From the NCBI RefSeq assembly GCF_025602895.1, contig NW_026516203.1, positions 496,001-560,000 of the forward strand: 64,000 nt of DNA, read 5' to 3'. Source of the stretch: Polychytrium aggregatum. Lineage: Eukaryota; Chytridiomycota; Chytridiomycetes; Polychytriales. Below, one piece after another: positions 22,442-34,335 of the stretch (its first letter is position 1; each line of letters begins with the position of its first letter). The position numbers and the translations under genes are program-made. The notes beneath the pieces were generated by a model. That model saw only the letters and a list, made by a program, of their open reading frames with translations, was not told where the DNA came from and made no database searches.

Positions 22442-24107
22442 ATGCCTCTGTCAAGTGCTCTTCGATCTGGAGACTCTGTTCTGATGATCGGCAACCCTGC
22501 CGCCACTCCCCAGGATCTCCAGTCCTCCCGAGCTCAGATTGTCGACATCGTCGGGGCCGCCGGCTCGGTTGCCTTTGAGCAGCTGGATCGTCTGCAGCAG
22601 AGTGAGTAGATGCTTCCTGCGTGTGCCATGATACTCCACTGGTCTGTGCTCTCTCTAATTGCCGGATCAATTGCTCAATTGCTCATTGTCTCGCCGGCCT
22701 TGCCACTCATCTCTCCGCCATCCGCACACCGGCGCCATAGTCACTCTCAAGGGCTCGTCCTTCTCGGCCATTGTCTCCGGCTGCGTCAACCCACCGGCAT
22801 TTGTGCACCCGGAAGCGTCGCTCTCTGCCCTTTCGCGGTCGCTCAAGCCCTCGGGCTCGTTCCACATCACCGAACCCACCGTTGTCGACTCGGCAGCCTC
22901 CATCAACGCCTCCAAGCACGGCAACCCGGCTCTGCCTTCCAGAACGCCCTCCGCTCTCCTGTCGGCCGTTAAGCTCGCCGGCCTGGTTGACATCGAGCTG
23001 GTTGGTTCACGCAAGGTGTCGGATGCGGAGCTGGAGAGCTGGATTGCCTTCTGGGGCGTCGATGCTGCCGATGTCGAGGCCGTGAAGCAATCCCTGAGCG
23101 GCAACCTGTTCGTCTCGGAGGTCACGGCGAAGAAGCCTGCGTACGAAGTCGGTGCCGCTGTCAAGCTCTCCTTTGGCAAGAAGGCGGCGAGTGCAGCCCC
23201 AGGTTGGTGCAGGCAGTCTCGTACGGTGCGCCAAGCCAGACACATGTGATTGATCTGTTGGCTGACGCTGCTGATACCGTCGGTGCTGCTGTTGACCTCG
23301 ATGGCGTTGCTGACATTGTGGATCGACTCGCCCCTCGTCTTCAACGCCGTCGATCCAGTAGTCGCCTCTCCCGCTCCCAAACAGTCGGTCTGGACGGTCT
23401 CTGCCAATGACGACGACGACGACGACGATGCTGAGCTTGAGGACGATGAAGCGCTGCTGGATGAGGAGGACCGTGCCAAGCCGGTTCAACGTGAGTGTTT
23501 TCCCTCCCTTTTTCGCTGGAGCGATAAGTTAATCATGCAGTCAGAAGCTTCCTATAGCCACATGGCTCACTCAATGCTCGACGCCTGTCTCCATCAACTC
23601 CAGGACCCGACGATTGCGAGCTAACGGATGGACAACGCAAGGCTTGCAAGAATTGCACCTGTGGCCGGGCCGAAGAAGAAGCCGAGGAAGAACAACGAGC
23701 AATTGAGCAGGTTGCCACCCTGGCGGGCCCAACGATCTCGGCCACCACCACTGCCACGGGCGTGACCGTTGTTCAGGGCAAGCAGCGCAAGGCCGTACCT
23801 GTCTCCTCGTGTGGAAACGTATGTAGAGAGCGCTGGTGCGGACATCGAGGTGGATTTCGAAGTGTTGGAGCGCTGAGATCAAAGCTGTGATCAGGCGTAA
23901 GGACATGCCGATCAACGGCGGTGCCAGTGGCGTGATGGGGCATGGTGCTGACTCTATCGCTGGTGGCCGTTTCTGTTGGCGGTCCAGTGCTATCTTGGCG
24001 ATGCCTTCCGCTGCTCCAGCTGCCCCTACATGGGCATGCCTGCTTTCAAGCCTGGCGAAAAGGTCGTTCTCGGCGGAAATCTCCTCAAGGACGACATCGA
24101 GTACTGA
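22442..24107 (+). CDS. DRE2: Dre2/anamorsin (CIAPIN1), cytosolic Fe-S cluster assembly
   Basis: Exons 22442-22601, 22741-23202, 23359-23490, 23604-23818, 23988-24107 give 362 aa. The N-terminal part is the methyltransferase-like domain. An acidic linker ([10 protein letters not shown]) leads to the CIAPIN1 domain with both cysteine clusters: motif A C256-x9-C266-x2-C269-x-C271 (KACKNCTCG) and motif B C321-x2-C324-x7-C332-x2-C335, followed by the signature [13 protein letters not shown]. Known role: an electron-transfer partner of the diflavin reductase Tah18 in the CIA pathway that matures cytosolic and nuclear Fe-S proteins, with some also in the mitochondrial intermembrane space. All cluster ligands are intact, so it should be functional. 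Confidence 0.96.
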
Positions 24108-25256
24108 GCGGCACCGATCAACAATTAGCCTCCCCAGTCGACGTTTGCATCTATTCCAAAGATGCGGAACTCTGGCCGTCCCCGAGCTGTCACTGGCCAG
24201 CACAACGCGGAACGACATCGAACTGCGGCGCTGTCTGGTATCGTCGCTGTTCCTCTGCAGCTCACAGCTGCACGCAGCATTGATTGTACGATCGAGCGGT
24301 GGATGACGCTCCAGCTCATAGCTACTCGGCGACACTGGACCGAGCTCATCGGGCCATGCTGCAGCACCCTGCGATCCAATGCAATACACGCCGTCTGCCC
24401 CATAATCCAATGCGGATCGAGCGGGTCGGAGCAATGCCGTCGGCTCAATCGGACTGGCTGGCTGGTAAACTTTCATAATGGCCGTAATTAGCCACATTCT
24501 GATTCCACGGCCGCTCCGAAAGTCAGCCCCTCTCCTTTTAGCCGTAAGCGACGATATTGTCTGTTGAGAACATGGGCGTGTTCCACTGTTTTGAGCGAGT
24601 CACATAGAAGCCCAGGCATTGAGCGCAAGGTTGATACAGTCTACACTCAGTCGATCTCCTGTGGCGATGATCGACTGGCATACCGAGATCATGTTCCTGG
24701 CTACATTGATGTCTCGATCCCACAGCGTATGGCAGCTTGCACAGCTCTGGACAAAGTGTGGTTTCTCGATATCAAGATGGTGCTGTGCTTGACCATGAAT
24801 GCGATGAGTGTGGGTGTATTCAGGTTCCAGAAAAAACCACTGTCCTGGTTAAAAAACGGGGTGTCCCATTTCATTTCGGAAACGCTGTAAGCGACGAGTA
24901 TGTGTGCGCTCGCGATCCAAAGCAGAAAACCCACAAAGCCCACAGTCAAACAACAACTGGGCGTGTATGGAAAGAGACGAAAAATAACGGCAGAGCCCCC
25001 CAGTCTGCAAGGCCCTGGCAAAGGTCATGGCTGTCCAAGAATCGCGTGGATTCAGAAGGGGATTTTCCACCCCCACCAGCATCGCCTGGTGTTGACAGGC
25101 TTCAGAAGACGCAATGCCGCCATCAAAGCAGAGAGCAGTAGGGCAAGAGCGAGAGAGAATGAATCGAAAGAAAGCGGAGACAAGCGGCAAGAAATGCGTG
25201 CGGCAAAAGTGGACGAGAGGAGGAAGACTCTAAACGGCGGTAGGATATATGTATGC
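24108..25256. other. Intergenic region between convergent genes
   Basis: About 1.15 kb between the stop codons of Dre2 and the Thr-rich membrane protein. ORFs here are short and overlap on both strands, with no recognisable domain, and no RNA gene was recognised. Confidence 0.5.
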
Positions 25257-26523
25257 CTATCGGTAGTAAGGGTTGCTGGAGTTGGCGGGGGGCTGAGATG
25301 CGCCGTAGCCACCGTATCCATCGTTCTGGTAGTAGGTCTGTTGCTGGTCGTTGCCATAGTAGGGCTGCTGAGGGCCGTGGTTGTTGTAGCTGTACTCGGA
25401 GTGGCCGTACTGGGGTTCGCCCACGGTTGCAGCAACGCGCGGGCCACCGTATCCGGAATACTGCGAGCCTGGGCCTGTTTCGCAGCGCAGGAAAGGGAGA
25501 GCGGGTGTGGTATCAGTGCGCTGTGCCAGTCCGGGCGCACGAGTAACGCTGTCTGCAGCCTCCAGCCAGACACAACAAAGGGGCAAAGACCAGGCAGCAG
25601 CGAGCCTTATACACTGGCCCGATGCCGATCCGAGTCCGGTTGGCAGGTTGTCGGCACAGCGATGTGATGTTTACCAGACTGATATGCGGTATCGGCAATA
25701 GGGCGATGAGCCTGGACAGGGAGCGGGCCGTCGGTCGAGTACCGGGCACTGAGCTTGTTTGACTGGCTTTCGTATTTTTCCCGAGTCGATCGGATGAAGA
25801 AGTAGGCAATGACAACTGTGGGGTCGAATGTCGATCGCCGTCAAGGACGAGAGTTTCGGCAGGTGGCAAGACACAAGTGCATATTGTGTTGTCAAGGCGA
25901 GCAGAAGCAGCGACGGTGGATTAGACGATGCCGCATCGAGAGCAGTAATCAAGTGAGGATCCAGTGATAATTAAAGCAGGAGCCCCGGTCGAGCCACCGA
26001 ACAAGCGTGCGCGGAACTGACAGGTCCAGTCTAGTCCAGTCCAGTCCAGCGGCCATTCAAAAGTGCGACGGGGAGCGGTGGGCATCTGACGACCCAGTCG
26101 CCGGCTGGACGCCATCTGGACAACGATGAGACCAGCGACATAGTGTGTTTACTCACTGCAGATGCCGAGGAAAGCCAGGCCACCAACGACGGACAGAATG
26201 ATGATCGAGTTCATGGAGAGGCCGGCGGGACCAGACGGGCCGGGATCAGGAGTTGGGGAGCCGGTTATCGTCGAGGTGGAGGAGACGGACGGAATCGTAG
26301 AAGTTCCCTTGGGACCGAGAGTCAAAGAGGTGTTGCTATCATCGGTAGTGGTGGACTTGGCTCTGTCGGTGGTGGTGGTGGTGGTGGTTGTAGTAGTCGT
26401 TGTGGTGGTGGTGGTGGACGAAGGCTGGGTCGAGGGAGGCGGTTGCGACGATGGTGCTTGGGAGCTCGACGAAGCCGGAGGCGGGGGAGGAGGCACAGGC
26501 GGGAGAGAGGTGGACGACGACAT
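25257..26523 (-). CDS. Single-pass membrane protein with Thr-rich outer part and Tyr/Gln/Asn-rich tail
   Basis: Exons 26523-26157, 25815-25675, 25474-25257 give 241 aa. No family is recognised. The N-terminal 100 residues are Pro/Ser/Thr only, including a run of 16 Thr, consistent with a mucin-like O-glycosylated region. One strongly hydrophobic segment (SIIILSVVGGLAFLGICIVI) spans the exon 1/2 junction, which supports the splice, and is followed by the basic residues RSTREKY, predicting an N-out/C-in topology without a cleaved signal peptide. The tail is rich in Tyr, Gln, Asn and Gly (PQQPYYGNDQQQTYYQNDGY), prion-like in composition. Architecture resembles fungal cell-wall stress sensors (Mid2/Wsc style), but there is no WSC domain or signal peptide. 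Function is therefore inference only. Confidence 0.8.
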
Positions 26524-27040
26524 GGCGGATCACAGCCCAAAGACCGACGGAAAGGGATAGGACGATATGGGATGTAGAGGGCTGGGATCAGGAGCGACGG
26601 AATGCGGTGCGATTTGGTTGATGGGATCGGATGCGATTTGGTTGATGGGATCGGATGCGATGGGATGAAAGGCCGGCCCAGCCGCAAAGCAGAGCCGCGA
26701 GCAGAAAGGCAAACGGCGATGGCCAAGGCGGGAGACAGCGAGGAGACAGCGAGGAGACAGCGAGGAGACAGCGAGGAGGCAGCGAGGAGGCAGCGAGGAG
26801 ACGGCGAGGAGGCAGCGAGGAGGCAGCGAGAGACACACAAGCACAGCCCCACACTGCACTCGCCGCGCTGTTTGTGTCGACAGCAGAGCTGCGGCCAGGC
26901 TGTCAGTGTCTGTGTAGCACACAGGCGCGTGTTGGGGGTGCCGCACTCGCACAGTCTGCAACACAGCTGCGGCACAGCCGCACTGTGGGGCTGGATGCCG
27001 CGTCGCGCCATAGCCCGCGTAGCGCGCCTTGTGCGACGCA
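26524..27040. other. Intergenic region with minisatellites
   Basis: Upstream of the Thr-rich membrane protein and downstream of the Angel-like gene. It contains two copies of a 25-bp unit (tggttgatgggatcggatgcgattt) at about 26612-26665 and the 11-bp GAGGAGACAGC array. Long ORFs on both strands here translate the repeats and are not considered genes. Confidence 0.6.
26731..26831. repeat. 11-bp minisatellite (ggagacagcga type)
   Basis: About nine tandem copies of an 11-bp unit (gagacagcgag / gaggcagcgag variants), about 210-310 bp upstream of the start of the Thr-rich membrane protein. Confidence 0.9.
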
Positions 27041-29347
27041 CTAGCGGACACAAAACCGCGCCGCCAAGAGGCAGTGGTCGCTCGGCTGCGACTCGTTCGG
27101 CATTGGCTGGCACGCCTCGCCAATGGGAGGCTGCAGGAACCGTTGCAGCTCGATCCGCCCCGGCTGGTGCTCGTTCCCACACACATGTCCCTGCTGCTCC
27201 CCTGCGGGTGCCGATTGCTTGCGCTTGTGGCCGACAGGGCTGGTGGCTGGGCCACTTTCCGGCTTTGACTCGACAAGCTCGGGCCTGTACGTGCCGAAGA
27301 ACATAAAGTCGACGGACTGTCGAGCATCGCCGTGCCACGTCGTGCAGTACTCCTCGCCAGAGACGGCATCGACATGGGGGTGGTATGCGCATTGCAGCCG
27401 GAATGGATGCCGAGCATGCCTCTGGTCTTGGAGAACATGGCCTTCCAGAGCCAGAGCCCCGCAGCACGGGCTGTTAGAGGACTGCCCGTCTGTCTGTCCG
27501 TGTCCTTCGGTTCCAGCCCGACCGGGAAACTCTGCAAACGCCTCCCAGCACTTTGATCATGCGCAAAGTCAAGTAAATCAAGCAGGCAGGCACCGAAACT
27601 CACCAGCGATGCTTGGGCGGGATCTTGCCCACGGTAGCTGCCACGGACGCAATTCAAATTCGGTGTCGCCCTCGGCACAGACATTGTCCTGCTTGTACTC
27701 ATCGACCACGGCTTGCATACGAGGATCCAGCTGCGGCTCTCTGGCGCCTGATCTTGCAGATGAAGTCCCGGTCAGCTGTCGGCGCCTACTCAGCCAAAGC
27801 GGCATCGGCGTCTGTCCGGACCAATATGGAAACAGACTGGAGTCGCTTGTGTCGAGACTGCCACTGATCATGAATTGATAGAGCGACGAGTGCGGGGTCA
27901 TGTTCATGTCCCCACAGACAACTGCGGTTGCCATGGGCCCCGTAAACAAGGAATCATCAGTGACCAGCGATACAGAGGCGCTTGGTGTGCTGGTCGAGCC
28001 GACTGCATCGATAATTCACTGTCGTTCGCGACTTACCGACTCCAATATCCTTCGTGGCATCTCGGCTGTGCTTCGTGGCCATTGCGTCGATCCTCGCCAA
28101 CAAGCAGCTCAGCTGTGCGAGCTTGATATCGCCTCTCTTGGTGTTGAACAGGATATGTGTTGTCGCGACACAAAATCGTTGGCCAGAGTCTGGGCGGAAA
28201 GGGTCATGGGTTCGGGCAGATATATGAATACGACCACGCATTGAGTCGCATGAACGAGTTGCAGCCTCGCCCGAATCGTGCACTCGATTCCTCTTGTTCA
28301 AGTCCATGTTCATGTGCCGTTGCTTGCTCGCCAGGCGCGACAGACGAACATCGATAGGCACACCAAAGAGTTCACGCAATAGAGTCACAGGAAACGCTGC
28401 TGCTGTGTTCTGCTTGGGACTGATTCTCACCGAGTCCCTCAAACAAGACAACTATCCCGACGTTATCACGATCTGTTCCTGTGAATCGAGAGTACTCGAC
28501 GTATTCTCGATCAACCATCCGAAGCCTGCGCGGTGGCAACGGCGTGGCGCTCGAGTCAGACTTGTGCGCTCACAGCTTCTGCGCTCCACTTGGAGCGAGA
28601 GCTTCTATCTTTGGCCCGAGCTGCTCGGCGGAGACTTACTTGGACTTGCGGAAGAACAGCGCCAGTCCATCCTGCTTGTTTCCCAGACGCCTCTTGTATA
28701 GGCCCTGGTAGCCATGCTGTGCAAGATAGGGCTGGAATTTGGAGTAAAAGTACTTTTCCTGAACCTCTTGCAGGCAAATGACGTCGCCCTGTGATTCTGG
28801 TTAGGAGGATGTGGCCGATCGAGCACTCGGGTCAGTTGGCCAACCACAGGGCTGTTACGAAAGCATCGCCGGCTGTGCCAAAATAGCCGTGGTTCGGCGG
28901 ATGGTGCTTACCCCGGAGCTCAAACAGCAGCCTCGGGGCTCGGTACGACCACTGGAGCAGCCAGTGGTTGTCAAATGTGTGGTCGTAGAGATGTCGGTGC
29001 TGGTATGCCAGGTTGTCGGCCAGAATATTGTAGGTGACGACCGTGATGGCCAAGGCTCGCTCTTGTTCGTCGCCGTCCGAGGCGCTGGAGGGCCGCTTGG
29101 CCGAGACCCACGAACGAGAAGCAAGCGGGAACGCCGTTTCAACAACAGCATAGCGAGGCGTGCCGGGGCCATGTGCGGACGATGGTCGGTGGGTCCTGAA
29201 CGGACGTTTCGGTGGCGATGTGCGTGGGTGATGCTGGTCCTGTCGGCTCTGCGGATATCGACCAAGGGCAGCCAGCGAGCAAAACGGAAGCTGGAAGATT
29301 AGACTGGGCTGCAGGATGGCCCTGCTCCCTTTGGTCCAAAGCATCAT
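27041..29347 (-). CDS. Angel/CCR4-like endonuclease-exonuclease-phosphatase (EEP) family nuclease
   Basis: Exons 29347-28912, 28796-28640, 28525-28431, 28189-28037, 27921-27604, 27426-27041 give 514 aa. EEP-fold motifs appear in order: VVTYNILAD; GDVICLQEVQEKYF with the metal-binding Glu; YKRRLGNKQDGLALFFRKSK; EYSRFTGTDRDNVGIVVLF; VATTHILFNTKRGDIKLAQL; VVCGDMNMTPHSSLYQFM; SVDFMFFG; and SQPSDHCLLAARF at the C-terminus. The spacing and THxLFNxxRGDIKLAQL wording are those of Angel/Ngl/CCR4 proteins, which remove poly(A) or 2',3'-cyclic phosphates from RNA. The leucine-rich-repeat domain of Ccr4 itself is absent. The start is uncertain: the ATG at 29347 gives an N-terminus of about 75 residues, rich in basic residues after the first 30, that might be a targeting sequence. 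The gene is divergent from the AVT transporter. Confidence 0.88.
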
Positions 29348-29742
29348 GCTTGTCCGGGAGTGTGCGCCCCAGGGAAGCGACTGGAGTACGGCGTGCAGAT
29401 CGAGAACAAGCCAGCGCTGGACAAGAAGCTTTGCCCGACTGAAGCTGCACCCCCAAGACGGATACCATTTGGATGGAGCTGTACAGAGGGACGGGCGAAG
29501 GCCTAATGATGCGGCTGCTCGGAAGGGCGATTGGAAGACAAGCGCCGGCCGAGTGCAGGACGAGACGCAATCGGCGGTGATCGGCATCCAAAGAAGCCAC
29601 GAAGGCAAAGGCAAAGCCGGGCCGCGCTGACCAACCAGATTCAAAGGCGGCGCACCCGAAGGTCGCCCGTTCTCATCACCCACTGGTCTGTTTGCTGGTC
29701 GCTCTGCTCGTTTGCATCCGCCGATCGACCGACATTCCTCCA
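29348..29742. other. Divergent promoter region Angel-like / AVT transporter
   Basis: 395 bp between start codons. No repeat or defined motif was recognised. Confidence 0.5.
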
Positions 29743-32369
29743 ATGCCGCACACACAGCCCGAGCACAGCGACAACCATCGCAACGACGACGACGACGCCC
29801 CGCATGTGGTCGTCGAGAACCATGCCTCCCATCGGCAGCCGCAGGGCACCATTGCCTCGTCGGTCATCAACATCACCAACACCATTCTGGGCTCGGGGAT
29901 GTTGGCGATGGTACTGCCTCGTTCTGGTTCGCTGATTTGGGCATGCCCATGCATGGTTCTGTCGGATGGCCCCGCATCTTAGAAACGAGGGGGTGGATGA
30001 CGGACGACTCTGCTGTGTGCGGGTGGCTTCAGCTGACGGCAGCGATCGGCCTCCGCCTGCGCTGGCTTCGAGACCGCTGGCCTGCGTCGCCGTCACATCA
30101 AGCACGGGGCGTCTTGCCTTGGTCGTGCGATAGCTCGCTATCCAGCGTGAAGACCGTATGATGTCTAACATTCCACTTTTCTTTCTCTGCATTGTGTCGG
30201 CCCGGTCATCCGTCGTCAAAACCCAACGGGACACCCCTTCCGCTGTTCCGCTGGCCGACCTTACTCCAGCCCTCTGCAGTATCGAGGGTTGGCTTGCTGC
30301 TGGGTGTCCTGATCATCCTGTTCTCGGCATTTGCATCGGGCTTTGGGCTGCTGCTGCTCTCCATCTGTGCTGCCAAACTTGGCGGCCGCCAATCGTCGTT
30401 CTTCTCGATTGCATCGGTCACCTACCCTTCGGCTGCCATCTACTTTGACTTTGCCATTGCCATCAAATGCTTTGGTGTTTCCATTTCGTATCTCGTCATC
30501 ACGGGCTCGCTGGTAAGGATGCTGGCTGATGACTTGGAAACCGGATAGGCGGGCACATGTGCAGCAGTGATTGTCCCATTGTTGGGTGGGGGCGGGGGGC
30601 GGTTGGGTCTGCTTGCCGAGCGACGGATCCGACTGCATCAATGAGCGGATATGCGTGGCCATATCCCCGGCGCTCGGCGAGAGCAGCAACTTTCGCCGTG
30701 GTATCCTCGCCGTTCCCTTGGACTAACCCTCCGGCCCATCGGCCTCGGATGCGCCGAACAATCCGCTGCCGCATTACCAGATGCCCAAGGTTGTGGATGG
30801 ATTCTTCCCGCTCCTGGACTCGGCCTCGGCTTGGCGCACCAAGGAACTCTGGATTGTCATCGGCCTTTTGATTGTTACGCCCTTCTGCTTCGCCAAGAGA
30901 CTGGACTCGCTGCGATACACATCGGCGCTAGCCCTGGGCGCCGTCGTATACCTGCTGTTCATCGTCATTTACTATGCCCTCAGCCCGTCGCCGGAGATGC
31001 CCCCCAAGATCCCGTGGGGTGACATTCGGTGGGCCAACCTGGACCTGTCCTTCTGGAAGACCCTTCCGATCTTTGTCTTTGCCTTCACCTGCCATCAAAA
31101 TGTAAGCCCAGACCGGCTCCGAGTCCAAAACCATGAATCTTGCTGCCTTATAACGTCGATCGAGCTCGAACACCGAAACCAATGTCGTGGCGATGTCTCC
31201 AGACCGCCAATGTCTGATGCTCGGCCCGGGAGTCGCTAACGATGCATTTCGTCATCCTCTAGATCTTTGCTGTCTACAACGAGATTCGCGACAACACCAT
31301 TGGCCGCATGTCCAAGGTGATTGTGGCCTCGATCGGCACATCCTTTACCGTTTACGAGCTTATCGGCGTCATCGGATACATTACCTTTGGCAACAACGTC
31401 TCGGACAATGTCATTAGCATGTGTACGTACCCGCTGCTCGCCAAGCGCACCTACCTTGCGAGTCCACGCTCGTGCTGCTTTGAGTGGAGGGAGTGGCAAC
31501 AGCTAGTGTTAAGAGCGATGTCGGTATTCGGGGAGCCCTCCAAATGAAGCAAGCGGCTAATAGCCCGTTCCATGTTTTATCCCTGTCGCTCGGTGCCCTA
31601 TTCGCGCGGTGCCCTATCTGCTCGGTGCTCGCTCGCCATTCATCGAAATCATCGGAACTCACCCCCTTATCGCTTGATGTCGACCTGATTCGATAGATCC
31701 TCCCGGAAACACCGTCACTGGCGGCCAGCTCGCCATTGCCATTCTGGTCCTGCTCAGCTACCCGCTTCAATGCCATCCCTGCCGCAACTCACTCGAAAAG
31801 GTTCTTTCTCACTATCAGAAGCGACGCCATGTCGAGCGCGAAGGCCAAGGCGCCATCGAACCCGAACATATTTCACCCCTGCTGCCAGCCGGCTCTGCCG
31901 AACAAGGAGCTAGCCCCCGGCGTCAATTTGAGATCGACGCCCGTCTGCTGACCGTTGGGATTATCATCTCGACCCTTGTCATTGCCTTGGTTGTCCACGA
32001 TTTGTCTACGGTGAGGGCCTCTGTCGCTGAGTCTCGGGTTTCTTGGGCAAGGTTGTCGCCCAAACGATGGCACTGGACATTGCCTCACGAAGAGTTCATA
32101 ACGATGTGTTCCATCGATCTGACCGTTGATTCGTCTTTGCACCCCGGCGTTAGGTCCTGGCCTTTGTTGGCGCAACTGGCTCCACTACCATTTGCTACAT
32201 CCTGCCCGGGCTGTTCTACTACCGACTTCGCCAGGTCATGGACCGACCGGACGAAGCTACGAAATGGGACATTATGAAAGTCGGCGCGGTGGCCTTGGCG
32301 GGCTGGGGCATGTTTGTCATGGTCCTCAGTCTGTCTCTGCAAATCTCGGGTGCCGGTGGCGGCCACTAG
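29743..32369 (+). CDS. Vacuolar-type amino acid transporter (AAAP family, AVT/SLC38-like)
   Basis: Exons 29743-29910, 30270-30512, 30781-31101, 31263-31422, 31697-32010, 32154-32369 give 473 aa. After a short hydrophilic N-terminus the first helix has the family motif SSVINITNTILGSGMLAMPS. I count about ten to eleven hydrophobic segments, including LLGVLIILFSAFASGFGLLL, ALALGAVVYLLFIVIYYAL, LPIFVFAFTCHQN, TVYELIGVIGYITFGNNVSD, GQLAIAILVLLSYPLQCHPC and GWGMFVMVLSLSLQIS. HQN, GYxTFG and YPLQCHPCR are typical of AVT6/AVT7/SLC38 carriers, which export or import amino acids across the vacuolar or plasma membrane using a cation gradient. A hydrophilic loop after the CRNSLEK segment replaces the usual short linker. 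The substrate cannot be read from sequence. Confidence 0.92.
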
Positions 32370-33116
32370 ATCCGCGATGTGACTCTGGTAAATTGGATCT
32401 GTTGTGCCAGCGCCCTCGATTTCGGCTCAAGGAAGCGTCCAGTGATGTTGGCTGTTGGAGAGTGAGATCACATGCTGTCTTGATGATGGGTCTTTACTCG
32501 CAATGCCAACTTTTGCCCTTTCGTCTGAATCGACACACAAGCGGACAAGCTTTGGTTGAATATCAGTAATCCTGGCCTAAGAACGAAGACGAGAGGAGTA
32601 GAGCACCTGGAAGCGGGGAATGGGATACGAGAGCCACTGGGTGAGCGGTTTGCATCCCCCCCCCCAAGAAACACGAAACAGGACAGCCATCCTCGAATAC
32701 TTGATGCAGCACAGCGATACTGAGCACATAATGCAATAGCTCACTGATGCGGGGATCCAGTTTTCTCACGAGATAATGCACCCAAAGGAGCGGATATCCG
32801 AATGTGCAGAGTGCCGGTGTAGCTTGATGAAGCATGTGTCTGGAACATCGGATTGTGTGATCCAACAATGATGGTGGCAGTACAAGAGCAACAACGAGTC
32901 AAGCCATCAAACTATCGGACTGTGTGTGTGACCTCGATGGCCAGTGTTTGGTTTGCCAGTGTTTGGTTTGCTTCTCCGTATCTTCCCTCTCTGTCTCCTG
33001 TCCATCTCCATCACCCACTTGTCTCCGTCAGCATGGCCAGCATGAACGAGCTTGCATCGAACACGGAGTAACCTCACACTCACCAAACTCAAGCTGAAGC
33101 CAGAACAACCTCGTCG
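32370..33116. other. Intergenic region
   Basis: About 750 bp between the AVT transporter and the Sel1-repeat pseudogene. A run of ten C lies at about 32657-32666 and a perfect 14-bp direct duplication (gccagtgtttggtt) at about 32940-32970. No gene seen. Confidence 0.5.
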
Positions 33117-34335
33117 ATGCCCGATATCACCCAGCTCTCGCTCGACCACATCCCAGACATCTTCACCATCGTCTGTTGCACTGCGACGACCCAGTCACCG
33201 TCGACCGATCCTGGCTCGTCGAACAAGCAGAGCAAGACAATACGGCATCGTACTTCCTGGCTTGGGTACTGCAATCCAAGAACGACCAAGACGCAGAAGA
33301 AGATGATGATGATGGTGACGACGATGAACCTGAAGAGACTACCAAGCGTCAGCAGATATTTCAGCATCTGGAGAATGCAGCCCACTCAGGTCATCAAATG
33401 ACACGATTCCACCTCGCCCGGTGTTATCTCAACGGACTCGGACTCGATCAGGGCCACACCAAGGTCTTCGCGTTGTATCGAGAGCTTGCAGATCGTGGGA
33501 CCCCTCAGGCGCAGGTTTCCCTCGGTCGATGCTACGAGAGCGGCAAAGGTGTCGAACAAGACTACAACGCAGCCATCGAATGGTATTCCAAGGCTGCAGA
33601 TAAAGGCAGCGAATGTGGCCGACTCCACATCGCGCTCCTTCGTGGATGGTTCTCGTTGATCGGCCACGGTGTCGAACATAGCGAAGCTGATGCCTTCAAC
33701 CACTGACAGGAAGTCAGCGACAAGTCCACCGACCCAGTCGTCAAGCCCATTGCGACTCACACGATCGGCTGGATGCACTACCTCGGCCGGGGCATCATCC
33801 AGTCCAATCCACCCGCGGCCCGCAAATTCTTCGATCTCTGCCAGTTGGGATTGGACCGAGACTGGCTGTGCTAGCACTTGATGGCCGTGTGCCTTTTCCA
33901 CAGATTCGGCACCACAGAGGACCAGACAAAGGCAGCGGCCATCTTTAAACAGCTCGCCAACGAAGGTCGCAGCGACAGCCAGTTTTGGATCGGAATGTGC
34001 TACCACTTGAGCCTAGGAGTATCGGAGGACTACGAGAGGGCATTCGAGTGGTTCAGCAAGTCCGCTGAACAGGGCAATCGATACGGACAGAGAGAGCTCG
34101 GTGTCTGCTACGAAACTGGCGAAGGCGTGCCCGAGGATATCGACGCTGCTGTCTTCTGGTACCGCAAGTCCACGGATCAGGGTCTGGAAGCTGCCATCGG
34201 CAACCTCAAGGACCTCGGAAAATGGCCCTGATCCCGATGCTGCCTCAACTAAGCAACGGACAGTGGACGAGCTCAAGCTGCGATACCCTGAGTGGCAAGA
34301 AAGCGGCCACGAAAAGGTCGGACCGATCGATTAGC
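33117..34335 (+). pseudogene. Broken Sel1-repeat (SLR) protein gene
   Basis: The ATG at 33117 opens a frame reading to IFTIVC. The Sel1 frame then continues one frame over, so there is a frameshift near 33172-33180. Good Sel1-like repeats follow: FHLARCYLNGLGLDQG, AQVSLGRCYESGKGVEQDY, FWIGMCYHLSLGVSEDYERA, and YGQRELGVCYETGEGVPED. Two in-frame stops interrupt the repeats, a TGA at about 33704-33706 (where the repeat pattern expects Trp) and a TAG at about 33872-33874 (where Gln fits). Coding-like sequence (TVDELKLRYPEWQESGHE) continues after the stop near 34229 only with another frameshift, to 34335. No splice signals remove these lesions. Sel1 repeats form helical scaffolds in signalling or ERAD proteins. 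Read-through or assembly error is possible, but several lesions favour decay. Confidence 0.8.

Noticed and set aside
26322-27702. Two long overlapping minus-strand ORFs (381 and 390 codons)
   Set aside because: They translate the 11-bp and 25-bp repeats and cross exons of the Angel-like and Thr-rich genes in wrong frames; no domain.
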